Shown here: piece after piece, positions 17,696-25,682 of the stretch
How positions within the stretch are numbered: the stretch's first letter is position 1
Layout: each line of letters opens with the position of its first letter
Assembly (NCBI GenBank): GCA_001775395.1
Contig: MEWP01000072.1
Location: 1-53,131, forward strand
DNA length: 53,131 nt
Reading direction: 5' to 3'
Source: a candidate division Zixibacteria bacterium RBG_16_53_22
GTDB lineage: Bacteria; Zixibacteria; MSB-5A5; UBA10806
The notes under the pieces: generated by a model
The model's input: only the letters and a program-made list of their open reading frames with translations
What the model was told of the DNA's origin: nothing
Databases searched by the model: none
Made by a program: the position numbers and the translations under genes

Positions 17696-18085
17696 TGTTT
17701 GTTTTCCTTTCATTTAAGTTGTGGCACTATGCATAGGTCAATTTTTATTTATAGTACTGTCAATGCCAGTACAATTATGATTTTACCTTACATATATCAC
17801 ATTGACAAATATTTGAAACCTTTTTCTGCTAATTCTGTCGTAGTAAATAACGTTCCGGCTAACCTGCCGCGCCAATGGCCTTTACGCGCAGCGCCACGCC
17901 TTCTTGGGATAACATTCCGCCTGGCACTACAACGGCGGCGCGACGCTCACTTCTCCAGCAATCAGCATCAGTCGGCCATCGAGAAACTGCCGTTTTAGGT
18001 GAGACCAAAATGGTTATAAGTTATGGATATTTAGCCAACTTTATGGATTTGTAATGAGGGCCATGACCCCTTTTGAAACAACAAT
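17696..18085. other. 390-base region without a supported gene
   Basis: AT-rich at both ends with a GC-rich patch at about 17865-17998 that differs from its flanks. The patch has an open frame ending QHQSAIEKLPF but no start signal. It may be a remnant of a mobile gene; the evidence is too weak to name one. Confidence 0.5.
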
Positions 18086-18114
18086 TCCCGCAAGTCTATC
18101 AACGGCTTGCGGGA
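18086..18114. terminator. Hairpin after tRNA-Ser
   Basis: Perfect 9-bp stem TCCCGCAAG/CTTGCGGGA with an 11-base loop, just downstream of the minus-strand tRNA. Its A/T-rich flanks suit a terminator, without a long T run. Confidence 0.55.
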
Positions 18115-18126
18115 TATATTTTACAG

Positions 18127-18210
18127 CGGAGGGCGAGGGATTCGAACCCCCATGGCCTTGCGGCCGGCAGATTTCAAGTCTGCTGCCTTACCAGTTAGGA
18201 CTAGCCCTCC
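18127..18210 (-). tRNA. tRNA-Ser (anticodon UGA)
   Basis: An 84-base class II tRNA. Acceptor GGAGGGC pairs with GCCCTCC and the discriminator is G. The anticodon stem GCAGA/TCTGC encloses CTTGAAA with anticodon TGA (18176-18174). A long variable arm (CGGCCGCAAGGCC) precedes a standard T-arm (GGTTCGAATCC). CCA is not encoded. Confidence 0.96.
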
Positions 18211-18246
18211 AGAAACCCTGAATCCCACAATCACTTGGGACGACTG

Positions 18247-18275
18247 ATATTACGTAATATCGGATAAATGGTCAA
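18247..18275 (-). promoter_or_regulatory. Promoter of tRNA-Ser
   Basis: Minus strand TTGACC (18275-18270), 17-base spacer, TAATAT (18252-18247). The predicted start near 18240 is about 30 bases before the mature tRNA. Confidence 0.75.
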
Positions 18276-18356
18276 GGAATTTGGCAAATTTAAAACAGCC
18301 GCAATCCGGATAATTCATGCCCCGCGGAAATTTCTGCCTGTCGGATCAGAACTGAT

Positions 18357-21300
18357 TTATTTGAGCATCATCATCTTTTTCGAGAAAGTCCTTTCACCCG
18401 CTATAAATCTGAAAAAATAAATGCCCGATGCGACAGATTTACCTTCTCCGGTTCGGCCATCCCATATCACCTCATGATACCCGGCATCCATCTGCTCGTT
18501 TTTCAGCGTTATCACCGTTCTGCCGAGAATGTCGTAAATCTTGAGATTTACATGCGATCGTGTCGGCAACCCGAATTTGATCTTGGTTAAGGGGTTGAAT
18601 GGGTTAGGAAAGTTCTGGTATAGCACATAATCCACGGGCAGACGCGTGTTGGGGTCGTACGCGCCACTCATGCCGAAGAACTGGCTGAGAATAATCTCGC
18701 AGTTGGTCCTCAATTCCTGATTATTATGTCGATATGGGCGACCCGCAAGGTAAACAAAATCACCGGTGCTCTGCGGATGACGCCAGATGCCGGCGGCCCA
18801 GTCACTGACGTTCTGGGGCCGATAAATAATAGTCGTGTATGCGGCATCGATATTGACATAATCGGTGAAAGAATGACTACCGATTCTGCTGATATTGGTC
18901 AGAGGATTATAGACCGCCGCCAGGCCGCTGGGATTTTGGCCAGGATTTAATTCAGTTATATGCGCGTAATCTCTAAGCGCCGGAAATAAGAAATCGGCGC
19001 CAAAGCGGCACAGCAAGAGCATATTCCCACCGGATTGGAGGAAAGTAATAATCCTTCCCTGGTTTGAGTCCCAGATTTCGAAATCGCCGCTGAAGCTATT
19101 TCCCACCCAAATGATCGTCTCGAAAGCATCAAAGAGGACCGCCGGAAAATCGCCCGACCCAAGCACAGTTTCGGGAAATGGGCGTCCGCCTGCCGGCGGC
19201 ACTACAAAGAGGTCCCAGAATTGATACGAGAAATAACCCGTGACCGACCGGTTTTCATAAAACTGCGTGATTTGGGTTCCATAAATGGCCCAGTCGACCC
19301 CATTGACGACGAGGATGCCGGTCCTCTGGGCGGCATGAGGATATGCAAATACCGTATCGGATGGGATGCTTTCAACGTTGAAAGTGCTGACAGAAACCAG
19401 ATAGTAATTATATCCCACGCTGTTAATGACATTGGCATCATTATAAGCCGAGTCAGTCCCCGGAATGGTGGCAATCAGCGCAAAATCGCCGATGGACATC
19501 GGCCGCCGAAAAACCTTGATGTTCTGCAGCGGTACCTCGGGGCGGTTGATCCAGGTCAGAGTAACCAGGTTGTCGCCGGAAACGGCATCAACCAGCTCCG
19601 GCGGGAAAGGCCGTCCACCAATTTCGGAGATCTCGCGGGAATAATCGCCTTCCTGGCCGGCGAAATCGACGCAGGTCAGTTTGTATCTGTAGGTTGTCCC
19701 GGGGTCGATATCGTTATCGAGATAAAAGGCCTGCGAGGGAGGAAGGGTCTCGAAAAGCTGGTACGGCTGGCTGTTCAATGCCCGGTAGATTCTTACAACG
19801 GTGACATCTTCCTCGTCGATGTTGTCCCATGCCAGATATAATTGGTCGGCGTTGATGGATGTAACCGTCGCCCGCCACGGAGGCGAGGGAGCGGGGTCGC
19901 TGTAATAAGGGCAGTTAAACTCATCACGTAGAATTTTAACAAGCGTGCTCCTGATATCAAGGTTGGGCATATTCTTGAGATCAAACCCTATAAGGCATGA
20001 TCGCGTTACTCCTCCCGGCCGATAAAAATGCGCTATAGGCTGCATATAACCGTAAGTTGGAGGACTGCCATCGATACTCAGTCCCTGGAGAAATATCGGT
20101 TGCGTATTAGGCCTGAGGCTGCAAACGAATGTGGCCTGGTCTATCTGATCCCCATTCTTGGCAACATCGATTTTCATCGAATCGGGAAACCCGGCTGCAG
20201 CGCCGATGGCCCAGGTAAACTCGGGCGAAATTTCCCAAGCATCGCAATTGCCAGTGGTAACTGAATCGATGCCAAACCAATCGAATTCAAAATCGCCGGC
20301 CTGGGGAGGCGCTGTATGCCAAACCCAACTGAGGATTTGAGATCCTATGGCGACAAGCAGGCCGCCGGAATTCATATATTGTCGAAGATTGCCGCCACCC
20401 ACATCGCCCACTTCATACCACCAGGTCCCGTCGCTATTGCCGAATTCGGCGTCAGAGGCAAAAACAACAGCCTGATAGTCATCCAGCGCAGTCGTAGGGA
20501 TCATACCGCTGTCGGCAATGACCCAGACGTCGTAATCGAAATTGTGAACGCCCCATCTTTCATAAATTCTGCGCATTTCCTCGTAAGGGATGTTATTCCC
20601 CCAGGGGTCATGCTCCTCGTAATCATCTACGAGTAGAACGCGGCCATTATAGTTGGGACCTGGCATCACCCGGACTTCCCCCGAATAGGGTGATTCGAAT
20701 GCGCCTTCAATGGTGGTGGCCACGTAATAATAAATCTGATAGTTGGTCACGCCATTGTCCGTAAATACGGTATCCGGCGCATTTATTTGCCCAACCTGTG
20801 AATATGGGCCGCCAGTGTTCTGGCTGCGGTAGATCCGATAGGCATTGGCGTTGGTCACCCTTCTCCATGTCAACCGGACATAGTTTGAGCCGGGAAGCAC
20901 CCTGACAATTGTCGGAGGTGGAGGCAGGGTGGAAACAGCCAGGGTATCCGAGGAAACGCTCTGGGCTCCACCGGAATCGACCGCCTGGATATAGAAATAG
21001 AACAGGTCTCGCATTGCGGGCTGATAGAGGTAGAAGGTGGTATCGATGAGAGCGCCGTTGATCATCGAGTAGGGGCCGTCAGGCGATGTCGCCGAGAAGA
21101 TGTTATAGCCAACCAGGTCGTCATCCAGAGAGGCTCCCCAGGTGAACCGGATGTCATATCCGATAGTATCGGCGTCAAAACTCGACGGCGGCGATGGCGG
21201 AAGATTGTAATAAACATAATTATTCTCGAACAGCAGGTGAGCATTGTTCATGACACTGCGAAGCCCCGATAAACCCTCGCCTATACCGAAAGCGATCACC

Positions 21301-22319
21301 ACGCGGATGGAGTCGTTGCCGGAAATCGCGAACGGGCCGAGTTTCTGCAGAAATCGATAATCGTGAGGCGATGGCGGCGGATCAAGCCATAAACCGTCCG
21401 ACATAAGCATCAGCCAATCCGCGTCGCCTCCCGGATCCGAGTTCCAGTCCCACCAGCCATGTCCCTTTTGGATTGACGGCGTCGTTTCGCCAACAACTGG
21501 GGGGCAATAAAGCAGGCGCGAACCGATGAAACCGGAGCTCTCTTTGGGAATGAGTCTCCCGCCGGTATCGTCGCCGGCCACCGTCGGGTTGTCGGCGTCA
21601 TACATGTAGGATATATATTCGCCGGAGACATCGTCGCGATAATAATCCACCATGTCGTCCCGGGAATAAGCCTGGGCGCCGGAGCCACCCTCAGCTACCG
21701 AAATGTCGCAGTCGGCATGGAGGGCGATATAGACGGGGGCCAGGGCGGTGTCGTTGAGGTTGGCGATCCAGAAATCGTAGATTATGAAATCATCGGCATC
21801 GTTTTCGGACCAGGCATACGTGGCCTCGCTGACACGCACGTTGATCCTATCGGCCGGGGGCACGAGCGGGGATTGGTCGGAGATATCGAAATATGTGTCG
21901 AAATCTGAAATGGCGCCGGGGCCGGTGTGGACAATTAGCGTGTCGGAAGTATCATTCGACAGATGAACCAACTTGTTCCGATGACCGATCCTGAGCGAGG
22001 CGTAATAAAGATAGCTGTTGTAAAGGTAAATCGCGGGGATCGTCCGAACCATGGAAGGCAACGTCTGGCTGTCATCTCCCATCATGATGGTCCAGTTATT
22101 GGTGCCGGTGGCCCGTTCAGTTGTCGAGTTGGTGATTCTGTTGTGGACTGTGCCCACTGCGCAGACGGCATCGAATTCAGTTTGAATGTCAAAAATGCTC
22201 ACGGGGATCGCCCCAACAACATCGAAGTTTCTGTCACCGCGATTAATGGCGCCATACGATGGAGCAATTCCGATGACTACTAAGGCAGCCAGAAACGAAG
22301 AGAATGTGAAACACCTCAT
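18357..22319 (-). CDS. Large exported protein with FnIII-like domains and C-terminal sorting tag
   Basis: 1320 residues with a signal peptide (MRCFTFSSFLAALVVIGIAP). The start at ATG 22319 is set by GGAGG six bases upstream; an in-frame GTG at 22331 is less likely. The N-terminal ~370 residues are beta-rich and unassigned. Fibronectin III-like modules follow (LPPSPPSSFDADTIGYDIRF, PPPPTIVRVLPGSNYVRLTW and others), alternating with two segments that resemble alpha/beta flavodoxin or GATase-like folds (NGRVLLVDDYEEHDPW, TGILVVNGVDWAIYG). The end LYQNFPNPFNPLTKIKFGL...KKMMMLK is the FlgD-like/Por-type secretion tag. Likely secreted or surface bound; no catalytic motif recognised. Monocistronic with its own promoter. 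Confidence 0.82.
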   Translation of the reverse strand: MRCFTFSSFLAALVVIGIAPSYGAINRGDRNFDVVGAIPVSIFDIQTEFDAVCAVGTVHNRITNSTTERATGTNNWTIMMGDDSQTLPSMVRTIPAIYLYNSYLYYASLRIGHRNKLVHLSNDTSDTLIVHTGPGAISDFDTYFDISDQSPLVPPADRINVRVSEATYAWSENDADDFIIYDFWIANLNDTALAPVYIALHADCDISVAEGGSGAQAYSRDDMVDYYRDDVSGEYISYMYDADNPTVAGDDTGGRLIPKESSGFIGSRLLYCPPVVGETTPSIQKGHGWWDWNSDPGGDADWLMLMSDGLWLDPPPSPHDYRFLQKLGPFAISGNDSIRVVIAFGIGEGLSGLRSVMNNAHLLFENNYVYYNLPPSPPSSFDADTIGYDIRFTWGASLDDDLVGYNIFSATSPDGPYSMINGALIDTTFYLYQPAMRDLFYFYIQAVDSGGAQSVSSDTLAVSTLPPPPTIVRVLPGSNYVRLTWRRVTNANAYRIYRSQNTGGPYSQVGQINAPDTVFTDNGVTNYQIYYYVATTIEGAFESPYSGEVRVMPGPNYNGRVLLVDDYEEHDPWGNNIPYEEMRRIYERWGVHNFDYDVWVIADSGMIPTTALDDYQAVVFASDAEFGNSDGTWWYEVGDVGGGNLRQYMNSGGLLVAIGSQILSWVWHTAPPQAGDFEFDWFGIDSVTTGNCDAWEISPEFTWAIGAAAGFPDSMKIDVAKNGDQIDQATFVCSLRPNTQPIFLQGLSIDGSPPTYGYMQPIAHFYRPGGVTRSCLIGFDLKNMPNLDIRSTLVKILRDEFNCPYYSDPAPSPPWRATVTSINADQLYLAWDNIDEEDVTVVRIYRALNSQPYQLFETLPPSQAFYLDNDIDPGTTYRYKLTCVDFAGQEGDYSREISEIGGRPFPPELVDAVSGDNLVTLTWINRPEVPLQNIKVFRRPMSIGDFALIATIPGTDSAYNDANVINSVGYNYYLVSVSTFNVESIPSDTVFAYPHAAQRTGILVVNGVDWAIYGTQITQFYENRSVTGYFSYQFWDLFVVPPAGGRPFPETVLGSGDFPAVLFDAFETIIWVGNSFSGDFEIWDSNQGRIITFLQSGGNMLLLCRFGADFLFPALRDYAHITELNPGQNPSGLAAVYNPLTNISRIGSHSFTDYVNIDAAYTTIIYRPQNVSDWAAGIWRHPQSTGDFVYLAGRPYRHNNQELRTNCEIILSQFFGMSGAYDPNTRLPVDYVLYQNFPNPFNPLTKIKFGLPTRSHVNLKIYDILGRTVITLKNEQMDAGYHEVIWDGRTGEGKSVASGIYFFRFIAGERTFSKKMMMLK

Positions 22320-22368
22320 ATAAGCCTCCACATCTCAAAAAGGGCAGGATAAAAGGTTTCGCTCTCTA

Positions 22369-22397
22369 TAATTACGGCCGAAAAATGGCGCTGTCAA
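22369..22397 (-). promoter_or_regulatory. Sigma-70 promoter of the FnIII-type exported protein
   Basis: Minus strand TTGACA (22397-22392), 17-base spacer, TAATTA (22374-22369); start near 22362 with a leader of about 43 bases. Confidence 0.75.
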
Positions 22398-22418
22398 GCC
22401 TTTTTTAAAAAACCAAAA

Positions 22419-22450
22419 CAAAAATCCCCCCGCAGAGCGCGAAGGGATCT
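22419..22450 (-). terminator. Terminator of the M14 carboxypeptidase gene
   Basis: On the minus strand ATCCC pairs with GGGAT across a GC-rich loop, followed by TTTTTGTTTT. It is 25 bases past the stop at 22474. Confidence 0.75.
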
Positions 22451-22473
22451 CTGGTAGTAGTATTTAATTCGGC

Positions 22474-24738
22474 TTATTTTAGATAAATCATCTTTCTGAC
22501 TAAGCTCTGACCGCCGACTCGCAGCCTGTAGAAATATATGCCGGCCGCCAATTCATCGCCATCGGCATCGCGACCGTCGAAACTTACCCGATGCGATCCG
22601 GATTCGAGAATTCCATTTATCAACGTTGATACTTTCGCGCCCGTGATACTGTAGACCGAAAGCTCAGCCTGCGAGCGCGACGGCAGGTTGAATTCGATAA
22701 CAGTCGCTGAATTGAACGGATTAGGATAATTCTGACCCAGGGCGAACCCGTCCGGCAGCGCCGCCTCATCGACCGCCACCTGGTAGAAGACACGGGCCAA
22801 ACGCCTGTTGGAGTAAATCGAGTACTGGTTTTGAGCGTCCCTGGCTCTGACCGCATAATAGTACAGCCCTTCGTTCCGTCCTGAGACAAGGTAGGAATCT
22901 TCCGTGATATCGCTGCTTAAGATATTTTCCTGCGCGAACGTCACGACCGGCGTCAGGTCGTCCACATAAAAGCCGTCCAGCAGAGTTCCACCGTCGGTGC
23001 TGTAACGCAACGCGATTATTACCGATTGGCCGACATAGTTCTCGAGCGGGAATTTGGCCAGCACCCAATTTGACGAATATCCGGTGATGCCGTTACCCTC
23101 GTTTCTTCCGTACGGGTCCGAGTTGGTGGTGATATTCCCCGGCAGGTTGATATATGTGGCGCCGCCATCGGTGGTAAGGCAAACATAGGCGTAATCGTAA
23201 CCGATCTCGATGCTGTACCAGGTCCAAAACCGCAGAGTATCTCCCTCTTGAACATCGATAGGACTGATCATGGTGGCTCTGCCGTTATAGTTGTTGGCGG
23301 TACCCGAATAGAGCGAGTAAGTCCCGCTGTGGCGGCGGTTGGTGCGCCTGACAAAACCGTTCAAGGTCCAGTTGGTTGTCCCGTTTTCAAAGCCGTCGCT
23401 GATGACCTGCAGGCCGGTCATTTCCTTCAGTTCGTAAGTCACGGCCGGATTGAGAGTATCGGAATGTTGCCAGCTAACCGTAAAAGTATCGGTGTAAACA
23501 TCGCTGATCGGGTTCAGAGCCGGCGCTGAGGGCGCTCCCGAGGAGTAAGGGTTATCGGCAATTCTGGAAAGATAAAGAAGGGATGGCAAAACGCCATTCC
23601 AGAGCTGTGGTATATCATTCGGACTCGGCCAGAACCCGTCCCACTGACCACCGATCTCCATGACAAAGCCGAATATCTTGGGCTTTTCGGCCTGTTCGCC
23701 ATATTGCCAGTCGTTGGAATCCCCGTTAGTGTTATAAAGCAGTTCCCAGGCCGTGCCGCGCGAATATCCATTGCCGGCGACCGCCGAATCCGCGATGGTC
23801 ATGAAGTATTGATGGTCATTGGTGTAACTGTCGACATACCCCCATGGGTATAGGAAGTAGTCGCCGTAAGTGTGAAAATTCATGATAATTTTAAATTGCC
23901 GCGAATTGATGAATTGACGCAACGTCTCCGTTTCCGGCTCCGAGAACGGCCCCACGCCGCGATAGGTCTCGTCCGATGGGTAGGGTGAGGAGCCATTGTC
24001 GTCGTATCCCCACATGTAGCCCCAGTTTCGATTCAGGTCGATGCCCTGGCCGTGACGATTCTTGCGCCACATGCCGCCGCCGTTGGGATTGATCTGACGA
24101 TTGTATTCATACCCGTCGGGATTGACAACCGGCACAAAATAAAACTCGCGGTTGTCGACCAAATATGTTACCAGCGAATCGGTACCGTAATTACTAAGAA
24201 GGTAAGACATGAATCGCAAAGTGGCTTCCAGCCCCATCGGCTCCCTGGCGTGGATCAGCGCATTGATGAACATCTCGGGTTCATCCTCGTCGATATCGAC
24301 GTTATCGGAAATCTTGACCATCCAAATCGCCCGTCCCTGATAGCTGTTGCCGATAGAGTCGCGGGCGGTAATCAGGTTTGGATAAACGGTGTGGAGCGAA
24401 TCCATGAACGATATAGCCTCGGCCAGAGTCGGGAATCCCCCCATTGTCGCGCTAAGCGGGAAACGGGATTGATAATAGGCCACCAGGTCGGCGTGCACGA
24501 TTTCGGGCTCGAGTCCGGCTTGCTCCAGGCGAAGATAATCGAAATCATCGGCGACAATCTCGGCGAACTCCTTGCCGGAAACGAACGGTACATCGAACCT
24601 GCCATCGCCGAGAAAATCCACTGCGCCCGGCTTGTCGAGGGCAACTCTCAGAAGCATCGGGCGTTCATGCGTGGCGGCCACCAGGACCGAACATGCAAAC
24701 AACACAATCGAACCGGTCAGAAACATCAATTTATTCAT
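22474..24738 (-). CDS. Exported M14 zinc carboxypeptidase with C-terminal sorting tag
   Basis: 754 residues. ATG 24738 is chosen because AAAGGAG stands five bases upstream and a signal peptide follows (MNKLMFLTGSIVLFACSVLV). The catalytic domain has zinc ligands His163 and Glu166 (IHAREP) and His289 (MNFHTYGD), the substrate region DLNRNW (234-239), and Glu361 in FVMEIGG as the likely catalytic acid/base. It resembles secreted carboxypeptidase T. After it come a jelly-roll-like region and the C-terminal tag GQNYPNPFNSATVIEFNLP...LVRKMIYLK. It probably trims peptides outside the cell, complementing the two large exported proteases nearby. Confidence 0.93.
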   Translation of the reverse strand: MNKLMFLTGSIVLFACSVLVAATHERPMLLRVALDKPGAVDFLGDGRFDVPFVSGKEFAEIVADDFDYLRLEQAGLEPEIVHADLVAYYQSRFPLSATMGGFPTLAEAISFMDSLHTVYPNLITARDSIGNSYQGRAIWMVKISDNVDIDEDEPEMFINALIHAREPMGLEATLRFMSYLLSNYGTDSLVTYLVDNREFYFVPVVNPDGYEYNRQINPNGGGMWRKNRHGQGIDLNRNWGYMWGYDDNGSSPYPSDETYRGVGPFSEPETETLRQFINSRQFKIIMNFHTYGDYFLYPWGYVDSYTNDHQYFMTIADSAVAGNGYSRGTAWELLYNTNGDSNDWQYGEQAEKPKIFGFVMEIGGQWDGFWPSPNDIPQLWNGVLPSLLYLSRIADNPYSSGAPSAPALNPISDVYTDTFTVSWQHSDTLNPAVTYELKEMTGLQVISDGFENGTTNWTLNGFVRRTNRRHSGTYSLYSGTANNYNGRATMISPIDVQEGDTLRFWTWYSIEIGYDYAYVCLTTDGGATYINLPGNITTNSDPYGRNEGNGITGYSSNWVLAKFPLENYVGQSVIIALRYSTDGGTLLDGFYVDDLTPVVTFAQENILSSDITEDSYLVSGRNEGLYYYAVRARDAQNQYSIYSNRRLARVFYQVAVDEAALPDGFALGQNYPNPFNSATVIEFNLPSRSQAELSVYSITGAKVSTLINGILESGSHRVSFDGRDADGDELAAGIYFYRLRVGGQSLVRKMIYLK

Positions 24739-24849
24739 CAAATCTCCTTTATTCCGCCTTGAGAACATTAAACTAACTCGTTGTGGTTCCAAAAAGTTAG
24801 ATCGGCTGATCAAATTCCATTCTAAAGAGCTTGTTTTGGACCTGAATTT

Positions 24850-24881
24850 AAAAGGAGCCTTCATTATCGAAGGCCCCTTTA
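24850..24881 (-). terminator. Terminator of the RNase H-like gene
   Basis: On the minus strand GGGGCCTTC and GAAGGCTCC form a stem across ATAAT, followed by TTTT. Confidence 0.75.
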
Positions 24882-24911
24882 TCAAATGAATATCTGTAAT
24901 GGGTTCGCCCG

Positions 24912-25289
24912 TCAGGCCAAGAGGCCATCCTGTGCGATGTTTTCGCTATCGGGTATCCAAGTCAAGGTGAACGGGATCTTATGTTTATAATCCACAGCCA
25001 TATTGAGATACGGTTCCAGATTTCTTGGCGGGTGAGCGCCGCGATTAACCTGATTTATTATGCTGGAATTGTTGCCGAAAACCTCGATCCTGCGGTTTTT
25101 GAAAAGATGAGGGTTCAATTCGATGAATTCCAGGAGGGCCAATAGGCTGGCATATTCGCACTCTTCTCGTCCGCCCTTAAACTGGGCCCTGAACGTGATT
25201 CCGACGTCGGGTATAGCAAAGCTGACCAGGCTGTTAAACCCTGTCGAACCTTCGCCGGCTCTGTTATGACCATAGAAGAAGCATTTCAT
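24912..25289 (-). CDS. Small RNase H-fold protein, probably degenerate
   Basis: 125 residues, start ATG 25289 with GGGGG upstream; a TTG at 25301 is less likely. The order of elements recalls the RNase HI / RVT_3 fold: EECEYASLLALLEFIE would carry the catalytic Glu, RRIEVFGNNSSIINQV the strand with the second Asp, and FTLTWIPDSENIAQDGLLA the final Asp helix. However, the first Asp is missing (CFFYGHN) and the second is Asn (FGNN), so nuclease activity is doubtful. It may bind nucleic acid. Assignment rests on pattern only. It sits alone between two exported protease genes. Confidence 0.65.
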   Translation of the reverse strand: MKCFFYGHNRAGEGSTGFNSLVSFAIPDVGITFRAQFKGGREECEYASLLALLEFIELNPHLFKNRRIEVFGNNSSIINQVNRGAHPPRNLEPYLNMAVDYKHKIPFTLTWIPDSENIAQDGLLA

Positions 25290-25621
25290 TTTGACCCCCA
25301 AGCGACCATTCTACAACATATTAAGCAAACGCCGTGCCATCATGCCACATTCTGATGATCGCATTTGCCCGCGATAGGGCCGATCGCCACCGCCTTATCC
25401 GCACAAGTAAGCCGATAAGAATACTCATCTTATTAAACTCCGCCGGTATCGCGCCTTGTGCCATAATTATACAGGCGCCAAGAAGATAAATTCCCCTGAG
25501 GCAAAACAATTTTCTTTCCATGCATTTTCATTCACAGCGGGTGAATCAATTTCCTTCATTCCTTAACTGGCGGCATTCGCGCGATCGGCAGTCGCTTTGA
25601 AAAAAATGGCGCCGAATGGCC
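25290..25621. other. 330-base spacer without a supported gene
   Basis: A 66-codon minus-strand frame (25521-25321) has a hydrophobic stretch but no ribosome site and no recognisable family, so it is not called. Confidence 0.55.
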
Positions 25622-25656
25622 AAAAGGAAAACCCCCCGCCTGTCCGGCGGGGGGTC
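25622..25656 (-). terminator. Strong terminator of the S8 protease gene
   Basis: Stem CCCCCCGCC/GGCGGGGGG with loop GGACA, then TTTTCCTTTT on the minus strand, about 30 bases after the stop at 25683. Confidence 0.93.
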
Positions 25657-25682
25657 TTCGAATCGAATGATGTCCGGAACGT

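Noticed and set aside
17850-18000. Integron attC-like site or transposase C-terminus
   Set aside because: The core-site bases do not fit the attC consensus and no DDE motif is present.
25321-25521. 66-residue minus-strand small protein
   Set aside because: No ribosome site, composition like random translation, no context.
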